64,000 nt of DNA from Campylobacter sp. RM16704. Its GTDB lineage: Bacteria; Campylobacterota; Campylobacteria; Campylobacterales; Campylobacteraceae. Made by a program: the position numbers and the translations under genes. The stretch is from positions 714,464 through 778,463 of the forward strand of contig NZ_CP007769.1 in the NCBI RefSeq assembly GCF_000816245.1. Reading direction: 5' to 3'. Positions 45,525 to 54,710 of this stretch are shown in pieces. The notes under the pieces were generated by a model, which worked only from the letters and a program-made list of their open reading frames with translations, did not search any database and was not told where the DNA came from. Numbering within the stretch: the first letter of the stretch is position 1; each line of letters opens with the position of its first letter.

Positions 45525-46745
45525 TTAAAATTTTCTTCCATTTTTACCTGCGATGATAAATCTTAAAGCGTTTAATCTTATAAAACCTGTCGCATCTTTT
45601 TGATCATACACAACATCTTCTTCAAAAGTACAATAAGCCTCGCTAAATAAACTATCATTTGCACTTTCTCTGCCTATTACCATTACATTGCCTTTATATA
45701 ATTCAAGCTTAACTTTACCATTTACATATTTTTGCGACTCATCAATTAAGGCTTGAAGCATTAATCTTTCAGGTGAAAACCAATAGCCATTATAAATCAA
45801 ACTTGCATATTTTGGCATTAATTCATCTTTTAAATGTGCTGCTTCTCTATCTAGTGTGATGCTTTCTATAGCACGGTGTGCTTTTAAAAGTATGCTTCCA
45901 CCTGGGGTTTCATAACAACCTCTACTTTTCATACCCACATAGCGGTTTTCAACAATATCAAGACGACCTATACCATGTTTTGCACCAAGCTCATTAAGCT
46001 TTGCCAAAAGCTGTGCAGGAGACATTTTTTCTCCATTAATAGCACACAAATCGCCTTTACTAAACTCAAGTTCTATTACTTCACTTTCACTTGGAGTTTC
46101 TTTTAAATCTTTTACCCAACGCCACATATCTGCTTCAGGTTTAGCCGCAGGATCTTCAAGCACTAAACCCTCATAAGAAATATGCAATAAATTTGCATCC
46201 ATAGAATAAGGTGATTTACCTGGTTTTTTGGCTATATCAATACCATGTTTTTGTGCATAAGCTAAGAGTTTTTCACGGCTGTTTAAATCCCATTCTCTCC
46301 AAGGAGCAATGATGGCTAAATTTGGATTTAGTGCTAGTGCACCCAATTCAAAACGCACTTGATCATTTCCTTTACCGGTTGCCCCATGGCTAATAGCGTC
46401 TGCTTTTGTTTTATTTGCTATTTCTACTAAAGCTTTTGTTATTAAAGGTCTTGCAATGCTTGTACCTAGCAAATACTCTCCCTCATAAATCGCATTTGCT
46501 CTAAACATAGGAAATACATAATCTTTTACAAATTCATCTTTTAAATCTTGAATAAAAATATTTTCTTCTTTTACACTCAAAGAAAGTGCTTTTTTTCTAG
46601 CAGGTTCAAGCTCTTCACCTTGCCCAATATCTGCTGTAAAAGTTACCACTTCACATTTGTATTCATCTTGTAACCATTTTAAAATTATACTTGTGTCAAG
46701 TCCACCAGAATATGCCAAAACCACTTTTTTGATATCTTTTTTCAT
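45525..46745 (-). CDS. argG: Argininosuccinate synthase
   Basis: A 406-residue enzyme joining citrulline and aspartate in arginine synthesis. ATP-PPase P-loop [15 protein letters not shown] near 11-25, [15 protein letters not shown] near 119-133 and [16 protein letters not shown]. Intact, so this step of arginine synthesis is available; the arginine could feed SpeA at 52881. Confidence 0.97.
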   Translation of the reverse strand: MKKDIKKVVLAYSGGLDTSIILKWLQDEYKCEVVTFTADIGQGEELEPARKKALSLSVKEENIFIQDLKDEFVKDYVFPMFRANAIYEGEYLLGTSIARPLITKALVEIANKTKADAISHGATGKGNDQVRFELGALALNPNLAIIAPWREWDLNSREKLLAYAQKHGIDIAKKPGKSPYSMDANLLHISYEGLVLEDPAAKPEADMWRWVKDLKETPSESEVIELEFSKGDLCAINGEKMSPAQLLAKLNELGAKHGIGRLDIVENRYVGMKSRGCYETPGGSILLKAHRAIESITLDREAAHLKDELMPKYASLIYNGYWFSPERLMLQALIDESQKYVNGKVKLELYKGNVMVIGRESANDSLFSEAYCTFEEDVVYDQKDATGFIRLNALRFIIAGKNGRKF

Positions 46746-46844
46746 TGTTTTCCCTCTTTGTAAAAAATGATTGTAAAATTTAACGAATTTAGCTTAATAT
46801 AATGTAAAATATTTAAACATTTTATAACATTTTCTTATATTTTT

Positions 46845-46853
46845 TGATAAAAT
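46845..46853 (+). promoter_or_regulatory. Extended -10 promoter giving a leaderless mRNA
   Basis: TGATAAAAT is an extended -10 (TG-N-TAAAAT) that ends 6 bases before the ATG at 46860. Transcription would start on the start codon itself, and no ribosome site is present. Confidence 0.5.
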
Positions 46854-46859
46854 ATTTTT

Positions 46860-47108
46860 ATGAGAATAGATAAATTTTTAAATGTAGTTAATATTACTAA
46901 GCGCCGTGCAATTTCGGAAGATATGTGCAAAAATGGCGTAATAAGTGTAAATAATCAAGTGGTAAAAGCTAGTAAAGAAGTAAAAGTTGGTGATGAAATA
47001 AGTATCAAATTTATAGAATACACTAGCATTTATAAAGTTTTAGATATACCGACTTCTAAAAGCATTCCAAAAGCTATGCAAGAAAAATATGTGGTAAAAA
47101 TTCAATGA
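46860..47108 (+). CDS. S4-domain RNA-binding protein (Hsp15-like)
   Basis: An 82-residue protein made almost entirely of an S4 RNA-binding domain (MRIDKFLNVVNITKRRAISEDMCKNG, then VGDEISIKF). Related to Hsp15/YabO-type proteins that bind stalled 50S-tRNA complexes, but smaller. The expected mRNA is leaderless. It overlaps tsaE by 4 bases. Confidence 0.87.
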   Translation: MRIDKFLNVVNITKRRAISEDMCKNGVISVNNQVVKASKEVKVGDEISIKFIEYTSIYKVLDIPTSKSIPKAMQEKYVVKIQ

Positions 47109-47512
47109 AAGAATTAATTCTAGCTCAAGATGAGCTTAATAAGCTTTGTGAAATTTTACCCAAAAATGGGGTTATTTTACTTCAAGGGGATTTAGCTAGT
47201 GGTAAAACCACTTTAGTACAAAATTACGCTCAATTTCTTGGAGTAGTAAAGATGCTTAATTCTCCTACATTTTCTATCATGCAAGAATATAATTTTCATC
47301 AAGGTAAAATATATCATTATGATATTTATCAAGAAGGTTTTGATGGGCTTTTAAAAAATGGCTTGATTGAAAATTTTTTTGAAGATGGTTTGCATTTAGT
47401 AGAATGGGGTGATGATAAATTAAAAAAATACTTAGATAAATATCAAATTTTTAATATAATTTTGCAAATTATTCCTTATGAAAATAAAAGAAAGTACATT
47501 GTATATGAGTAA
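47105..47512 (+). CDS. tsaE: tRNA t6A biosynthesis ATPase TsaE
   Basis: A 135-residue P-loop ATPase needed for N6-threonylcarbamoyladenosine formation. Walker A is [18 protein letters not shown] near 25-42, with [11 protein letters not shown] and HYDIYQ following and VEWGD near 99-103. It overlaps lptB by 8 bases. Confidence 0.93.
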   Translation: MKELILAQDELNKLCEILPKNGVILLQGDLASGKTTLVQNYAQFLGVVKMLNSPTFSIMQEYNFHQGKIYHYDIYQEGFDGLLKNGLIENFFEDGLHLVEWGDDKLKKYLDKYQIFNIILQIIPYENKRKYIVYE

Positions 47513-48230
47513 ATTAGAAGTTAAAAATTTAGAAAAAATCATTAAAAAAACAAAAATTATACATGATATTTCATTAGAAGTTCAAAGTGGTGAAGTTGTA
47601 GGGCTTTTAGGACCAAATGGAGCAGGAAAAACAACAAGTTTTTATATGATATGCGGACTTATTTTACCAACTAATGGACAAGTTTTTCTAGATTCACAAG
47701 ATATTACAAAAGAACCACTCAATAAAAGAGCAAAACTTGGCATTGGGTATTTACCTCAAGAAAGTAGTGTATTTAAAGATTTAAGTGTTGAAGAAAATTT
47801 ACTTTTAGCTGCTCAAATAATATATACAGATAAAAAAAAAATAGAGCAAAAAATTGAGCAAATGTTAGAATTATTGAGTATAGAACCTATTAGACATAGA
47901 AAAGGTATGAGTTTAAGTGGGGGTGAAAGAAGAAGGTGTGAAATTGCAAGATCGTTGATATGTAATCCTAAATTTTTACTCCTAGATGAACCTTTTGCTG
48001 GTGTTGATCCTATAGCTGTGAAAGAAATTCAAAATTTAATTAAAGACTTAAAAGCTATGAATATAGGTGTTTTAATTACCGATCATAATGTAAGAGAAAC
48101 TCTAGCAATTTGTGATAAAGCTTATGTGATTAGAAGCGGAAGGTTGTTAGCTAGTGGTAATGCTAAAGAAATAGCATATAATGAAGATGTAAAAAAATAC
48201 TATCTTGGAAGTGAGTTTAGACTTGAATAA
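47505..48230 (+). CDS. lptB: Lipopolysaccharide export ATPase LptB
   Basis: A 241-residue ABC ATPase driving lipooligosaccharide extraction with LptFGC. Walker [13 protein letters not shown]-loop YLPQESSVF, signature [10 protein letters not shown], Walker [14 protein letters not shown], switch ITDHN. The ATG at 47505 ([11 protein letters not shown]) was preferred to an ATG nine codons upstream in tsaE because it fits the family. It overlaps rpoN by one base. Confidence 0.93.
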   Translation: MSKLEVKNLEKIIKKTKIIHDISLEVQSGEVVGLLGPNGAGKTTSFYMICGLILPTNGQVFLDSQDITKEPLNKRAKLGIGYLPQESSVFKDLSVEENLLLAAQIIYTDKKKIEQKIEQMLELLSIEPIRHRKGMSLSGGERRRCEIARSLICNPKFLLLDEPFAGVDPIAVKEIQNLIKDLKAMNIGVLITDHNVRETLAICDKAYVIRSGRLLASGNAKEIAYNEDVKKYYLGSEFRLE

Positions 48231-49477
48231 TGCTTAAACAAAAAACCTCTATAACGCAAAAACCAAAACTATCACAAACGTTAAGATCATGGCTTCCTAT
48301 ACTACAGGCTAATATTGAAGATTTAAAAGAAAGATTAGACGAATTTGCAAAAGAAAATCCTTTTATAGAAATAAAAGAAAATTCAAGTATTGCTAATACT
48401 CAAAATAAATACTATCAAGAATATTTTAGTAAAAACACTACTACACAAATGATTGATGCAAAAAGTTTTGAAGTAAAAAATGTTTATAATATTTTAAGTG
48501 AGCAAATCATACCACCATTTTTTCCTACTAAAAAATCCCAAACAATTGCAGAAAAAATCATAGAATGCTTAAATCATGAGGGATATTTTGAATATGATGA
48601 AGAAATTCTAGGCGAATTTGATCCTTTGGAAGTTGAAAAAATAAGGCAGAGATTTAAGTATCTTGATCCTATTGGAGTAGGAGCAAAAGATCAACAAGAA
48701 GCTTTTATTTTTGCTTTGGAACATTTTGACTTAGAAGATGAACTTTATGAATTTTGTAAGACACTTATTTTAAATTTAGAAAATGCTAAAGATTTTATTA
48801 AAGATCCATTATATAAAAAGGCTATAGCTATAATTAAAAAAATTTCCATTCCGCCGTTTTTGGAGTATTTTGAAGAAAGCATGGAAATCATTCCTGATAT
48901 TTTTATTTACCATGAAAATGGAGAAATTAAAATTAAAATTAATGATGATTATTATCCTGAAATTGCATTTGAATCAGATGGATTAGAGCATGAATTTTTA
49001 AATGCATATTTAAAAGATGCTAAAAATTTAATTGATGCCCTAGCTATGCGTAAAGCAACTCTTTATAAAATAGGACTTATGATAGTAGAATATCAATATG
49101 ATTTTTTTATAGGAGGAGATATTAAACCTATGCAGCTTAAAGATTTAGCACAAGATCTTGAAAGAAATGCTTCCACTATTTCAAGGGCAATTGCAAACAA
49201 ATATTTAAGTTGTGATAGAGGTTTAATACCTTTAAAATCTTTCTTTACTACTGCAGTTGATGATGGCGAAACTTCTAATGCAACAATCAAAGATTTTCTT
49301 AGTAATTTAATTAAAAAAGAAAACCCTAAAAAACCTTTGAGTGATTTAAAAATTCTAGAACTAACCCAAAAAGAATTCCCAAGTGTGCAACTAGGACGTA
49401 GAACCATCACTAAATATCGCATGCAACTTGGCATAGGAAGTTCAAGTGAGCGTAAAAAATTATATGAACTAATGTAG
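48230..49477 (+). CDS. rpoN: RNA polymerase sigma-54 factor
   Basis: A 415-residue sigma factor. The N-terminal activator-interacting region starts [26 protein letters not shown]. The core-binding domain follows, then the HTH (DLAQDLERNASTISRAIANKY) and the RpoN box near 389 (GRRTITKYRM) that contacts the -24 element. In Campylobacter it transcribes middle flagellar genes with FlgR. The GG-N10-GC promoters at 58305 and 60923 are likely targets. Confidence 0.96.
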   Translation: MLKQKTSITQKPKLSQTLRSWLPILQANIEDLKERLDEFAKENPFIEIKENSSIANTQNKYYQEYFSKNTTTQMIDAKSFEVKNVYNILSEQIIPPFFPTKKSQTIAEKIIECLNHEGYFEYDEEILGEFDPLEVEKIRQRFKYLDPIGVGAKDQQEAFIFALEHFDLEDELYEFCKTLILNLENAKDFIKDPLYKKAIAIIKKISIPPFLEYFEESMEIIPDIFIYHENGEIKIKINDDYYPEIAFESDGLEHEFLNAYLKDAKNLIDALAMRKATLYKIGLMIVEYQYDFFIGGDIKPMQLKDLAQDLERNASTISRAIANKYLSCDRGLIPLKSFFTTAVDDGETSNATIKDFLSNLIKKENPKKPLSDLKILELTQKEFPSVQLGRRTITKYRMQLGIGSSSERKKLYELM

Positions 49478-49483
49478 GAAAAT

Positions 49484-50104
49484 ATGAATATAGAAATAAT
49501 TTTTGAAAAAACTATAAAACAAAATGTGCGTTTAATAGCTGCTAGTAAGTATGTTCAAGATGGACAAATTCGAAAGCTTTTTAAGCAAGGTGTTGTGGAA
49601 TTTGGAGAAAATCAAGTTCAAGCTTTAGCTTTAAAAAAAGAAAAACTTCAAGATATACAAGAAATCAAATGGCATTTTATAGGTAATCTCCAAAGTAATA
49701 AAATCAATCTTTTAATCAAACAAAACCCTATACTTTGGCAATCTTGCAATGGCTTAAAAATAGCCAAAGCAGTAAATAAAAGACTTGATTATAAACTTGA
49801 TACTTTACTAGAAATTAACACTGCTAATGAAAGTTCTAAAAGTGGCATAGAACAAAACAAAGCTATAGAAGAGTATTTACAAATACAAGAAGAATGTAAA
49901 AATTTAAACTTGGTAGGAATTATGTGTATTGGTTCTATGGATAAAGAAAAAACTAAAGAAAGCTTTGAGCAAAGCTTTAAAATTTATGACAATTTACAAA
50001 AACACGGGGCAAAAATTTGCTCCATGGGTATGAGTGGAGATTTTGAACTTGCTATAAAATGTGGCTCAAATATGGTGCGTTTAGGGAGTATTTTATTTAA
50101 ATAA
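49484..50104 (+). CDS. YggS/PROSC-type PLP homeostasis protein
   Basis: A 206-residue single-domain PLP-binding protein of the YggS/PLPBP family. PLP Lys is in LIAASKYV near 17-24, FGENQVQ near 39-45, WHFIGNLQSNK near 64-74 and a C-terminal VRLGSILFK. It buffers pyridoxal phosphate rather than catalysing a known reaction. It is convergent with murG, whose 3' end it overlaps by 8 bases. Confidence 0.92.
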   Translation: MNIEIIFEKTIKQNVRLIAASKYVQDGQIRKLFKQGVVEFGENQVQALALKKEKLQDIQEIKWHFIGNLQSNKINLLIKQNPILWQSCNGLKIAKAVNKRLDYKLDTLLEINTANESSKSGIEQNKAIEEYLQIQEECKNLNLVGIMCIGSMDKEKTKESFEQSFKIYDNLQKHGAKICSMGMSGDFELAIKCGSNMVRLGSILFK

Positions 50105-51128
50105 ACCCCATTTGCTTAGCTTTTTCTATCATAAAATCTGCACCATTTTCACTTTTCAATCCTCGTAAAGCTAAAGATTTTGATTCTAGTGAAAAATTTT
50201 CTACTAAGTTCAAAAATTTCTGTTTTTCTTCTTGACTTAAAATCTCACACAAATTACGCTCTTTTAAATACAAAGCATTAAAATACTGATGATTTTTAGC
50301 TGCATAAGGATAAGGTATAAAAATACAAGGAAGGTAATTTGCGCTAAGCTCAAAAAGACTACTAGCACCTGATCTTGATATAGCTAAATCTGCTTTAGAA
50401 ATTTTGTCTATAATGTTTTTATCAAAATCAAAAAGTTCTACTTTTATATTTAAATCCCCATAAGCTTTTTTACATCTTTCATAATCATTCTTACCACATT
50501 GATGAATAATATTAATGCCTTTTTCTTTGAAATATAAAGCATTTTCCAAAGCAAGATCGTTAATAAATTTAGCTCCTTGTGAGCCACCTAAAAAAATAAT
50601 ATTTTTTAATTCTTTTCGAACTCTTGCTTTTTGAGAAAAAATCTCGCTAATAGGATAAGGACAAAAGAAGGTGTTTGTTTTGTCAATTTGATCATCAAAA
50701 GCAGTAAAAAAAGCCTTAGAAAAAGGTTTTAAAAGAGAATTTAAACTCCCCATTTTGGAGTTTTGCTCATGAATTAAAAGAGGGATATTTGCCATTAAAG
50801 CAGCAAAAGCACTAGGAGCACTGCTATATCCTCCCACGCTAAAAACTGCTTTAATTTTATGCTCTTTTAAAATTTGCTTTGTTTTTTTTGCAAGTTTTAA
50901 AATGTGAAAAAGTGACTGAAATTTAGACAAGCCTTTTTTATTGACAACACCTTGAGAGCTTAAAAAATATTTTTTATAAAAACCATCTTCATTTTCAAAC
51001 CAAAGCCTATCTTGACCATTTTCACTTCCTATATAAATACAATCTATGCCTTGTTTTTTTGCACTTTGCAATAGACATCTAGCTATAGCCAAATGCCCTC
51101 CCGTGCCTCCACCTGTAATTGCTATCAT
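50097..51128 (-). CDS. murG: Lipid II synthase MurG
   Basis: A 343-residue GT-B glycosyltransferase adding GlcNAc to lipid I on the cytoplasmic membrane face. Motifs GGTGGHLAIA near 6-15, FSVGGYSSAPSAFAAL, HEQNSKMG, FLGGSQGAKFIND near 177-189 and ISRSGASSLFEL near 247-258. It overlaps cysE by 4 bases. Confidence 0.95.
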   Translation of the reverse strand: MIAITGGGTGGHLAIARCLLQSAKKQGIDCIYIGSENGQDRLWFENEDGFYKKYFLSSQGVVNKKGLSKFQSLFHILKLAKKTKQILKEHKIKAVFSVGGYSSAPSAFAALMANIPLLIHEQNSKMGSLNSLLKPFSKAFFTAFDDQIDKTNTFFCPYPISEIFSQKARVRKELKNIIFLGGSQGAKFINDLALENALYFKEKGINIIHQCGKNDYERCKKAYGDLNIKVELFDFDKNIIDKISKADLAISRSGASSLFELSANYLPCIFIPYPYAAKNHQYFNALYLKERNLCEILSQEEKQKFLNLVENFSLESKSLALRGLKSENGADFMIEKAKQMGFI

Positions 51129-51730
51129 TTATCCTCTTTATTTAGTTTTTCTTCTAAAACAGCAAGCCTTGTTTCTAATTTAGCTATTTTTTCTTCATAA
51201 TCAATCTTGCCATGTTCTTTAATATAAGCAGGTATGCCAATAGCTGTTAAATTTGATCCAACATCTTTTAGCACAACTGCATTTGAACCTATTTTGGCAT
51301 TTTTACCTATAGTAATATTGCCTAAAATTTTAGCACCAGAGCCTATTATCACTCCATCTTCTATAGTAGGGTGTCTTTTGGTCTTTTTATCTAAATTCGT
51401 TCCACCTAAAGTAACGCCTTGATAAATCAAAACATCATTACCTATAACAGAAGTTTCACCAATCACAACTCCATAAGCATGATCTATAAATATCCTTCTA
51501 CCTAAACTTGCACCTGGGTGTAAATCAACTCCGGTAAAAAATTGAGAAATTCCACTAATAATCCTTGCAATTTTTATAAAACCTTTTTTGTAAAAAAAAT
51601 GTGCAAAACGATAATTTACAACAGCCCAAACTCCAGGATAATTAAAAGCTAATTCTAGGCAAGATCTATATGCAGGATCTTTTTGTTTTGGCATAGAAAA
51701 ATCTTCTTTAAGAATACAAAAAAATCCCAT
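51125..51730 (-). CDS. cysE: Serine O-acetyltransferase
   Basis: A 201-residue left-handed-beta-helix acetyltransferase making O-acetylserine for cysteine synthesis. The hexapeptide-repeat region runs about 70-170 (GASLGRRIFIDHAYGVVIGET, GVTLGGT, HPTIEDGVIIGSGAKILGNITIGKNAKIGSNAVV). Catalytic His is in DHAYG. The C-terminal tail is helical. It is followed by murG on the same transcript and is divergent from the G10-controlled gene. Confidence 0.94.
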   Translation of the reverse strand: MGFFCILKEDFSMPKQKDPAYRSCLELAFNYPGVWAVVNYRFAHFFYKKGFIKIARIISGISQFFTGVDLHPGASLGRRIFIDHAYGVVIGETSVIGNDVLIYQGVTLGGTNLDKKTKRHPTIEDGVIIGSGAKILGNITIGKNAKIGSNAVVLKDVGSNLTAIGIPAYIKEHGKIDYEEKIAKLETRLAVLEEKLNKEDK

Positions 51731-51818
51731 ATTTTCACCTTTTTATAATATCTGAAAAATAATTTTACCAAAAAAAATATAAATAATTTTACACTATATT
51801 TAAGTGTTTTTTAATAAT

Positions 51819-51828
51819 GGGGGGGGGG
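51819..51828 (+). repeat. G10 tract in a promoter spacer
   Basis: Ten consecutive G directly abut a TAGAAT hexamer 27 bases before the next gene's ATG. Changes in tract length would alter promoter spacing rather than a reading frame, giving graded or on/off expression. Confidence 0.8.
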
Positions 51829-51834
51829 TAGAAT
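51829..51834 (+). promoter_or_regulatory. Candidate -10 box next to the G10 tract
   Basis: TAGAAT differs from TATAAT by one base. The gap to the ATG (26 bases, containing an AAGGG ribosome site) suits a normal leader. Confidence 0.5.
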
Positions 51835-51860
51835 ACTTTTTTTAAAAAATAAGGGTTAAA

Positions 51861-52445
51861 ATGCAAGAAGAAATTAAAAATATCTTGATAAATTTTCTCA
51901 ATAAATATAAACAATCTAAAGAATATAAACATTATAGAGAACAAGAAAAGGTAGTTGAATATATTTTCAACAATTACCCAGATAACAAAAACAAAATTTC
52001 TATTTCTCTAAAAGCTTGTATTATAGATAACTTTTATAGTACAAATTTAAAAATGTATGGCATAAATGATATAGCCGATTGGATATTAAAACTAGATATT
52101 GACAAAGCTTTAAAAGCGGGAAATCCTTGTATTATTGAGCAAATTGCAAATTTTACAAATTCTAAAAATAAAAAAATATTCTTATATTCTTTTGCTAGTA
52201 AATATTGTTTTCATCATAACAAACAAAAATATGTTATCTATGATCAATTTATTTCAAAAAGTTTAATTTATTTTAATAAAAAATACAAATTTTCATCCTT
52301 TTATTTTACAAAAAATAATTTAAAAAATTATAAAAATTTAATAAAAATAATAAATGAATTTAAAATATTTTACAAATTAAATAATTTTAGCAATAGAGAA
52401 ATTGATCATATGCTTTGGATATATGGTAAGGAAAATTCAAAATAA
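51861..52445 (+). CDS. Putative OGG-fold (8-oxoguanine DNA glycosylase-like) protein
   Basis: A 194-residue basic protein without signal peptide or membrane segments. The order of motifs (KACIIDNFYSTNL near 47-59, INDIADWI, FASKYCFHHNKQKYVIYDQF near 113-132, and ReiDHMLWIYGK at the end) recalls small bacterial proteins annotated as OGG-fold/HhH-like. The catalytic Lys/Asp pair of true OGG1 is not identified with confidence. Function is therefore unproven. It sits in a small island between cysE and speA, which are adjacent in C. jejuni as I recall. AAGGG lies 5 bases before the ATG, and transcription appears controlled by the G10 tract. Confidence 0.7.
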   Translation: MQEEIKNILINFLNKYKQSKEYKHYREQEKVVEYIFNNYPDNKNKISISLKACIIDNFYSTNLKMYGINDIADWILKLDIDKALKAGNPCIIEQIANFTNSKNKKIFLYSFASKYCFHHNKQKYVIYDQFISKSLIYFNKKYKFSSFYFTKNNLKNYKNLIKIINEFKIFYKLNNFSNREIDHMLWIYGKENSK

Positions 52446-52459
52446 GGAGGAATAAAAAA

Positions 52460-52483
52460 CTTAAAAACTTAAAAACTTAAAAA
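52460..52483 (+). repeat. Three tandem CTTAAAAA octamers
   Basis: Three exact 8-bp copies lie between the two island genes, with a partial fourth in front, just upstream of the second gene's GGAAAGAGGG ribosome site. Copy-number change could vary the distance between the two genes. Confidence 0.75.
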
Positions 52484-52498
52484 AGGAAAGAGGGAAAA

Positions 52499-52846
52499 AT
52501 GAAAAATAATTTTAAAAATGTAATTTGTATTATTTCAGTGTTATATGCTTCAATGTTAAATGCAGGAGATTTAAAAAATTTCATCGTTGATAATAATACA
52601 CCTTCTAATAAAGAAAAACCAAAATCAGTCAATAGCAAACAGCCAAAAGATGGTATATATGATTTTGAATTTTCTGGAAAAAAGTATTTGCTTGAAGTTA
52701 AAAAAGGATTGAGTACTAGGGCACAATGTCCCAATAATAAAATAATTAAAATTTCAGAAGAATTTAAGAATCCACCAACTACACCAGATGGTAAAAAAGC
52801 TCTTATGATATATATACAGCAAAAATGTATGACGACTGATTGGTAA
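52499..52846 (+). CDS. Small exported protein of unknown function
   Basis: A 115-residue protein with a Sec signal peptide (MKNNFKNVICIISVLYASMLNAG, cleavage near 22). The mature part is about 93 residues, basic, and has two Cys (near 79 and 110) that could form a disulfide in the periplasm. No family recognised. It follows the G10-controlled gene after 53 bases and ends before a symmetrical terminator, so the two may form one unit. A minus-strand frame over the same region lacks a ribosome site and was discarded. Confidence 0.7.
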   Translation: MKNNFKNVICIISVLYASMLNAGDLKNFIVDNNTPSNKEKPKSVNSKQPKDGIYDFEFSGKKYLLEVKKGLSTRAQCPNNKIIKISEEFKNPPTTPDGKKALMIYIQQKCMTTDW

Positions 52847-52850
52847 AAAT

Positions 52851-52874
52851 AAGGCAAGAGAATTTTCTTGCCTT
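52851..52874. terminator. Bidirectional terminator between the island and speA
   Basis: A perfect 9-bp stem (AAGGCAAGA / TCTTGCCTT) with a 6-base loop and A/T-rich flanks on both sides, placed between convergent genes. Confidence 0.85.
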
Positions 52875-52880
52875 ATAATT

Positions 52881-54710
52881 TTATTTGCTACCTATACTTT
52901 TTAAATATCCATTATCATTTAAAAACAAATAAATTTCACCTAAGATATGTTTTTTTTGATTTTCATTAACAAGTTTTGAAGCATAAATTTTTTCATTAAT
53001 ATTATCCATAATTGCATGAATATCATAGTCAAGATCTTCTAAGGTATCTAAAATAGATTGAGCCTCTAACACACTTTCTACTTCAAAACCCTTTTCATTG
53101 ATACTTATGCAAGCATCTGTTGGGTGTGTAAAAAGATTATGTTTCATACCTAACACTTCTTGATAAGCTCCTACTAGGAAAAATCCTAAAAAATAATCTT
53201 CAGCTTCTACATCAATATCATGTAAAAACAAAGGATTATCTTTAGAGTATGAAATTTCTCCATCGCTATCACAAGTTATATCCCATATACTTGCACTTCT
53301 TGTGGGCTTTTTATTAAGTCTATCAAGTGGCATAATAGGAAAATTTTGTTCCAAACCCCAAAAATCAGGTAAAGACTGAAACACCGAAAAATTCACTAAA
53401 TATTTTTCTTGCACTTCATTTTGCAAACTTGATAAATCAGCCTGATCACCCACCAAAGTAATAGCTTTTCTCATAATCAAATGCACTAAAATTTCACTAT
53501 TAGAGCGATCTTGTAAATCCACATAACCTAAATCAAACAAGGTTAAAATGCTCTCCATATGATCTATACTATCATGTAAATATTCAAGTGCATTAGAGGC
53601 TTTAATATTTTTATATAAATCATAAAGTTCATCAATAAGTTTTGGATTTTTATCTTTTAATAAAAGCTTACTTTCTGTGTATTCTTGTGAAAAAAGCTCT
53701 AAAACAGGTGCTACTAAAACAGCATGATTAGCCGCTACAAAACGCCCACTTTCTATAAAAATATCAGGCTCTAAATCTTTTTTTTGTTCTGCAATACTTT
53801 TTAAAATAAATACAACATCGTTTGCATATTCACTTAAAGTATAATTTCTACTCGTTTCGTTTTTAAACTGAGAGTATTCTACTGCTAACCCCCCTCCAAG
53901 ATTAATAGCTTTTAAATTTTTTGCACCCATTTTTCTAAGCTCGGTGTAGATATTGCCTGCTTCATTTAAAGCTTTTTTTAAAGGATGAATTTCAGTGATT
54001 TGCGAACCCAAGTGAAAATGTATCATAGTAAATTGATCTAAAAGTTTATTAGCTTTTAAAAGATTTACCGCTTCAATAAGCTCAGTAGATGTTAAACCAA
54101 ATTTTGAGTTTATACCACCACTTTTTGCCCAAATTCCAACGCCAGCTGAATGCAAACGTACTCTTAAACCTATGTTTGGCTTTGGCTTAAAACGATTTTT
54201 AGCTATTTCTATCATTGCTTCAAGCTCATTAAGCCCTTCCATAGTTAAAGTGATATTATGACCCATTTCACACGCTATAAATCCCATATTTATTAGCTCT
54301 TTGTCTTTAAAGCCATTAACCGTTATAGGTGCACCTTTGTTGTTATAAGCCATAGCTAACAAAAGCTCAGCCTTGCTTCCTGCTTCCAAGCCATAATTAT
54401 ATTCTTTACCTAAATTGACTAAATTTTTTACAAAACCAGGATATTGATTGACTTTTAAAGGATACACAGCATTAAAAGAACCTTTGTAATTAAATTCTTT
54501 TTTTGCCTTAGCAAATTTATCATAAATTTGCTCAATTTGCTTATGGATTAAATGAGGAAAACGAAGCAATAACGGCCCCTTATAACCATCATCACGCAAA
54601 GTATTTACTATATCTATAATAGCAGGTTTTTTACCATGATTTACACATACTTTGCCATTTTCGATGATAAAATTATTTGCACCCCAAATATTAATACCAT
54701 AATCAATCAT
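52881..54710 (-). CDS. speA: Biosynthetic arginine decarboxylase
   Basis: A 609-residue fold-type III PLP enzyme converting arginine to agmatine, the entry to polyamine or carbamoylputrescine synthesis. PLP Lys is in VYPLKVNQYP near 83-92; glycine-rich phosphate loop NLGGGLAVEY near 282-291; C-terminal catalytic DLGYVD and TDACISI regions. Length is near that of E. coli SpeA (about 630-660). It overlaps hisS by 4 bases and is the last gene of the flgA-ubiX-coaD-tmk-hisS-speA run. Confidence 0.94.
   Translation of the reverse strand: MIDYGINIWGANNFIIENGKVCVNHGKKPAIIDIVNTLRDDGYKGPLLLRFPHLIHKQIEQIYDKFAKAKKEFNYKGSFNAVYPLKVNQYPGFVKNLVNLGKEYNYGLEAGSKAELLLAMAYNNKGAPITVNGFKDKELINMGFIACEMGHNITLTMEGLNELEAMIEIAKNRFKPKPNIGLRVRLHSAGVGIWAKSGGINSKFGLTSTELIEAVNLLKANKLLDQFTMIHFHLGSQITEIHPLKKALNEAGNIYTELRKMGAKNLKAINLGGGLAVEYSQFKNETSRNYTLSEYANDVVFILKSIAEQKKDLEPDIFIESGRFVAANHAVLVAPVLELFSQEYTESKLLLKDKNPKLIDELYDLYKNIKASNALEYLHDSIDHMESILTLFDLGYVDLQDRSNSEILVHLIMRKAITLVGDQADLSSLQNEVQEKYLVNFSVFQSLPDFWGLEQNFPIMPLDRLNKKPTRSASIWDITCDSDGEISYSKDNPLFLHDIDVEAEDYFLGFFLVGAYQEVLGMKHNLFTHPTDACISINEKGFEVESVLEAQSILDTLEDLDYDIHAIMDNINEKIYASKLVNENQKKHILGEIYLFLNDNGYLKSIGSK

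Noticed and set aside
51817..51831. Mini open frame ATG-(GGG)3-TAG through the G10 tract
   Set aside because: Changing the number of G never fuses it to the downstream gene because a TAA or TAG follows in each frame, so translational phase variation is unlikely.
52460..52483. CRISPR-like repeat
   Set aside because: The units are 8 bp and contiguous with no spacers; no cas genes are present. No CRISPR array was seen anywhere in the window.
52477..52857. 126-codon minus-strand frame opposite the small exported protein
   Set aside because: No ribosome site and no family; the plus-strand frame has a signal peptide, a ribosome site and a terminator.
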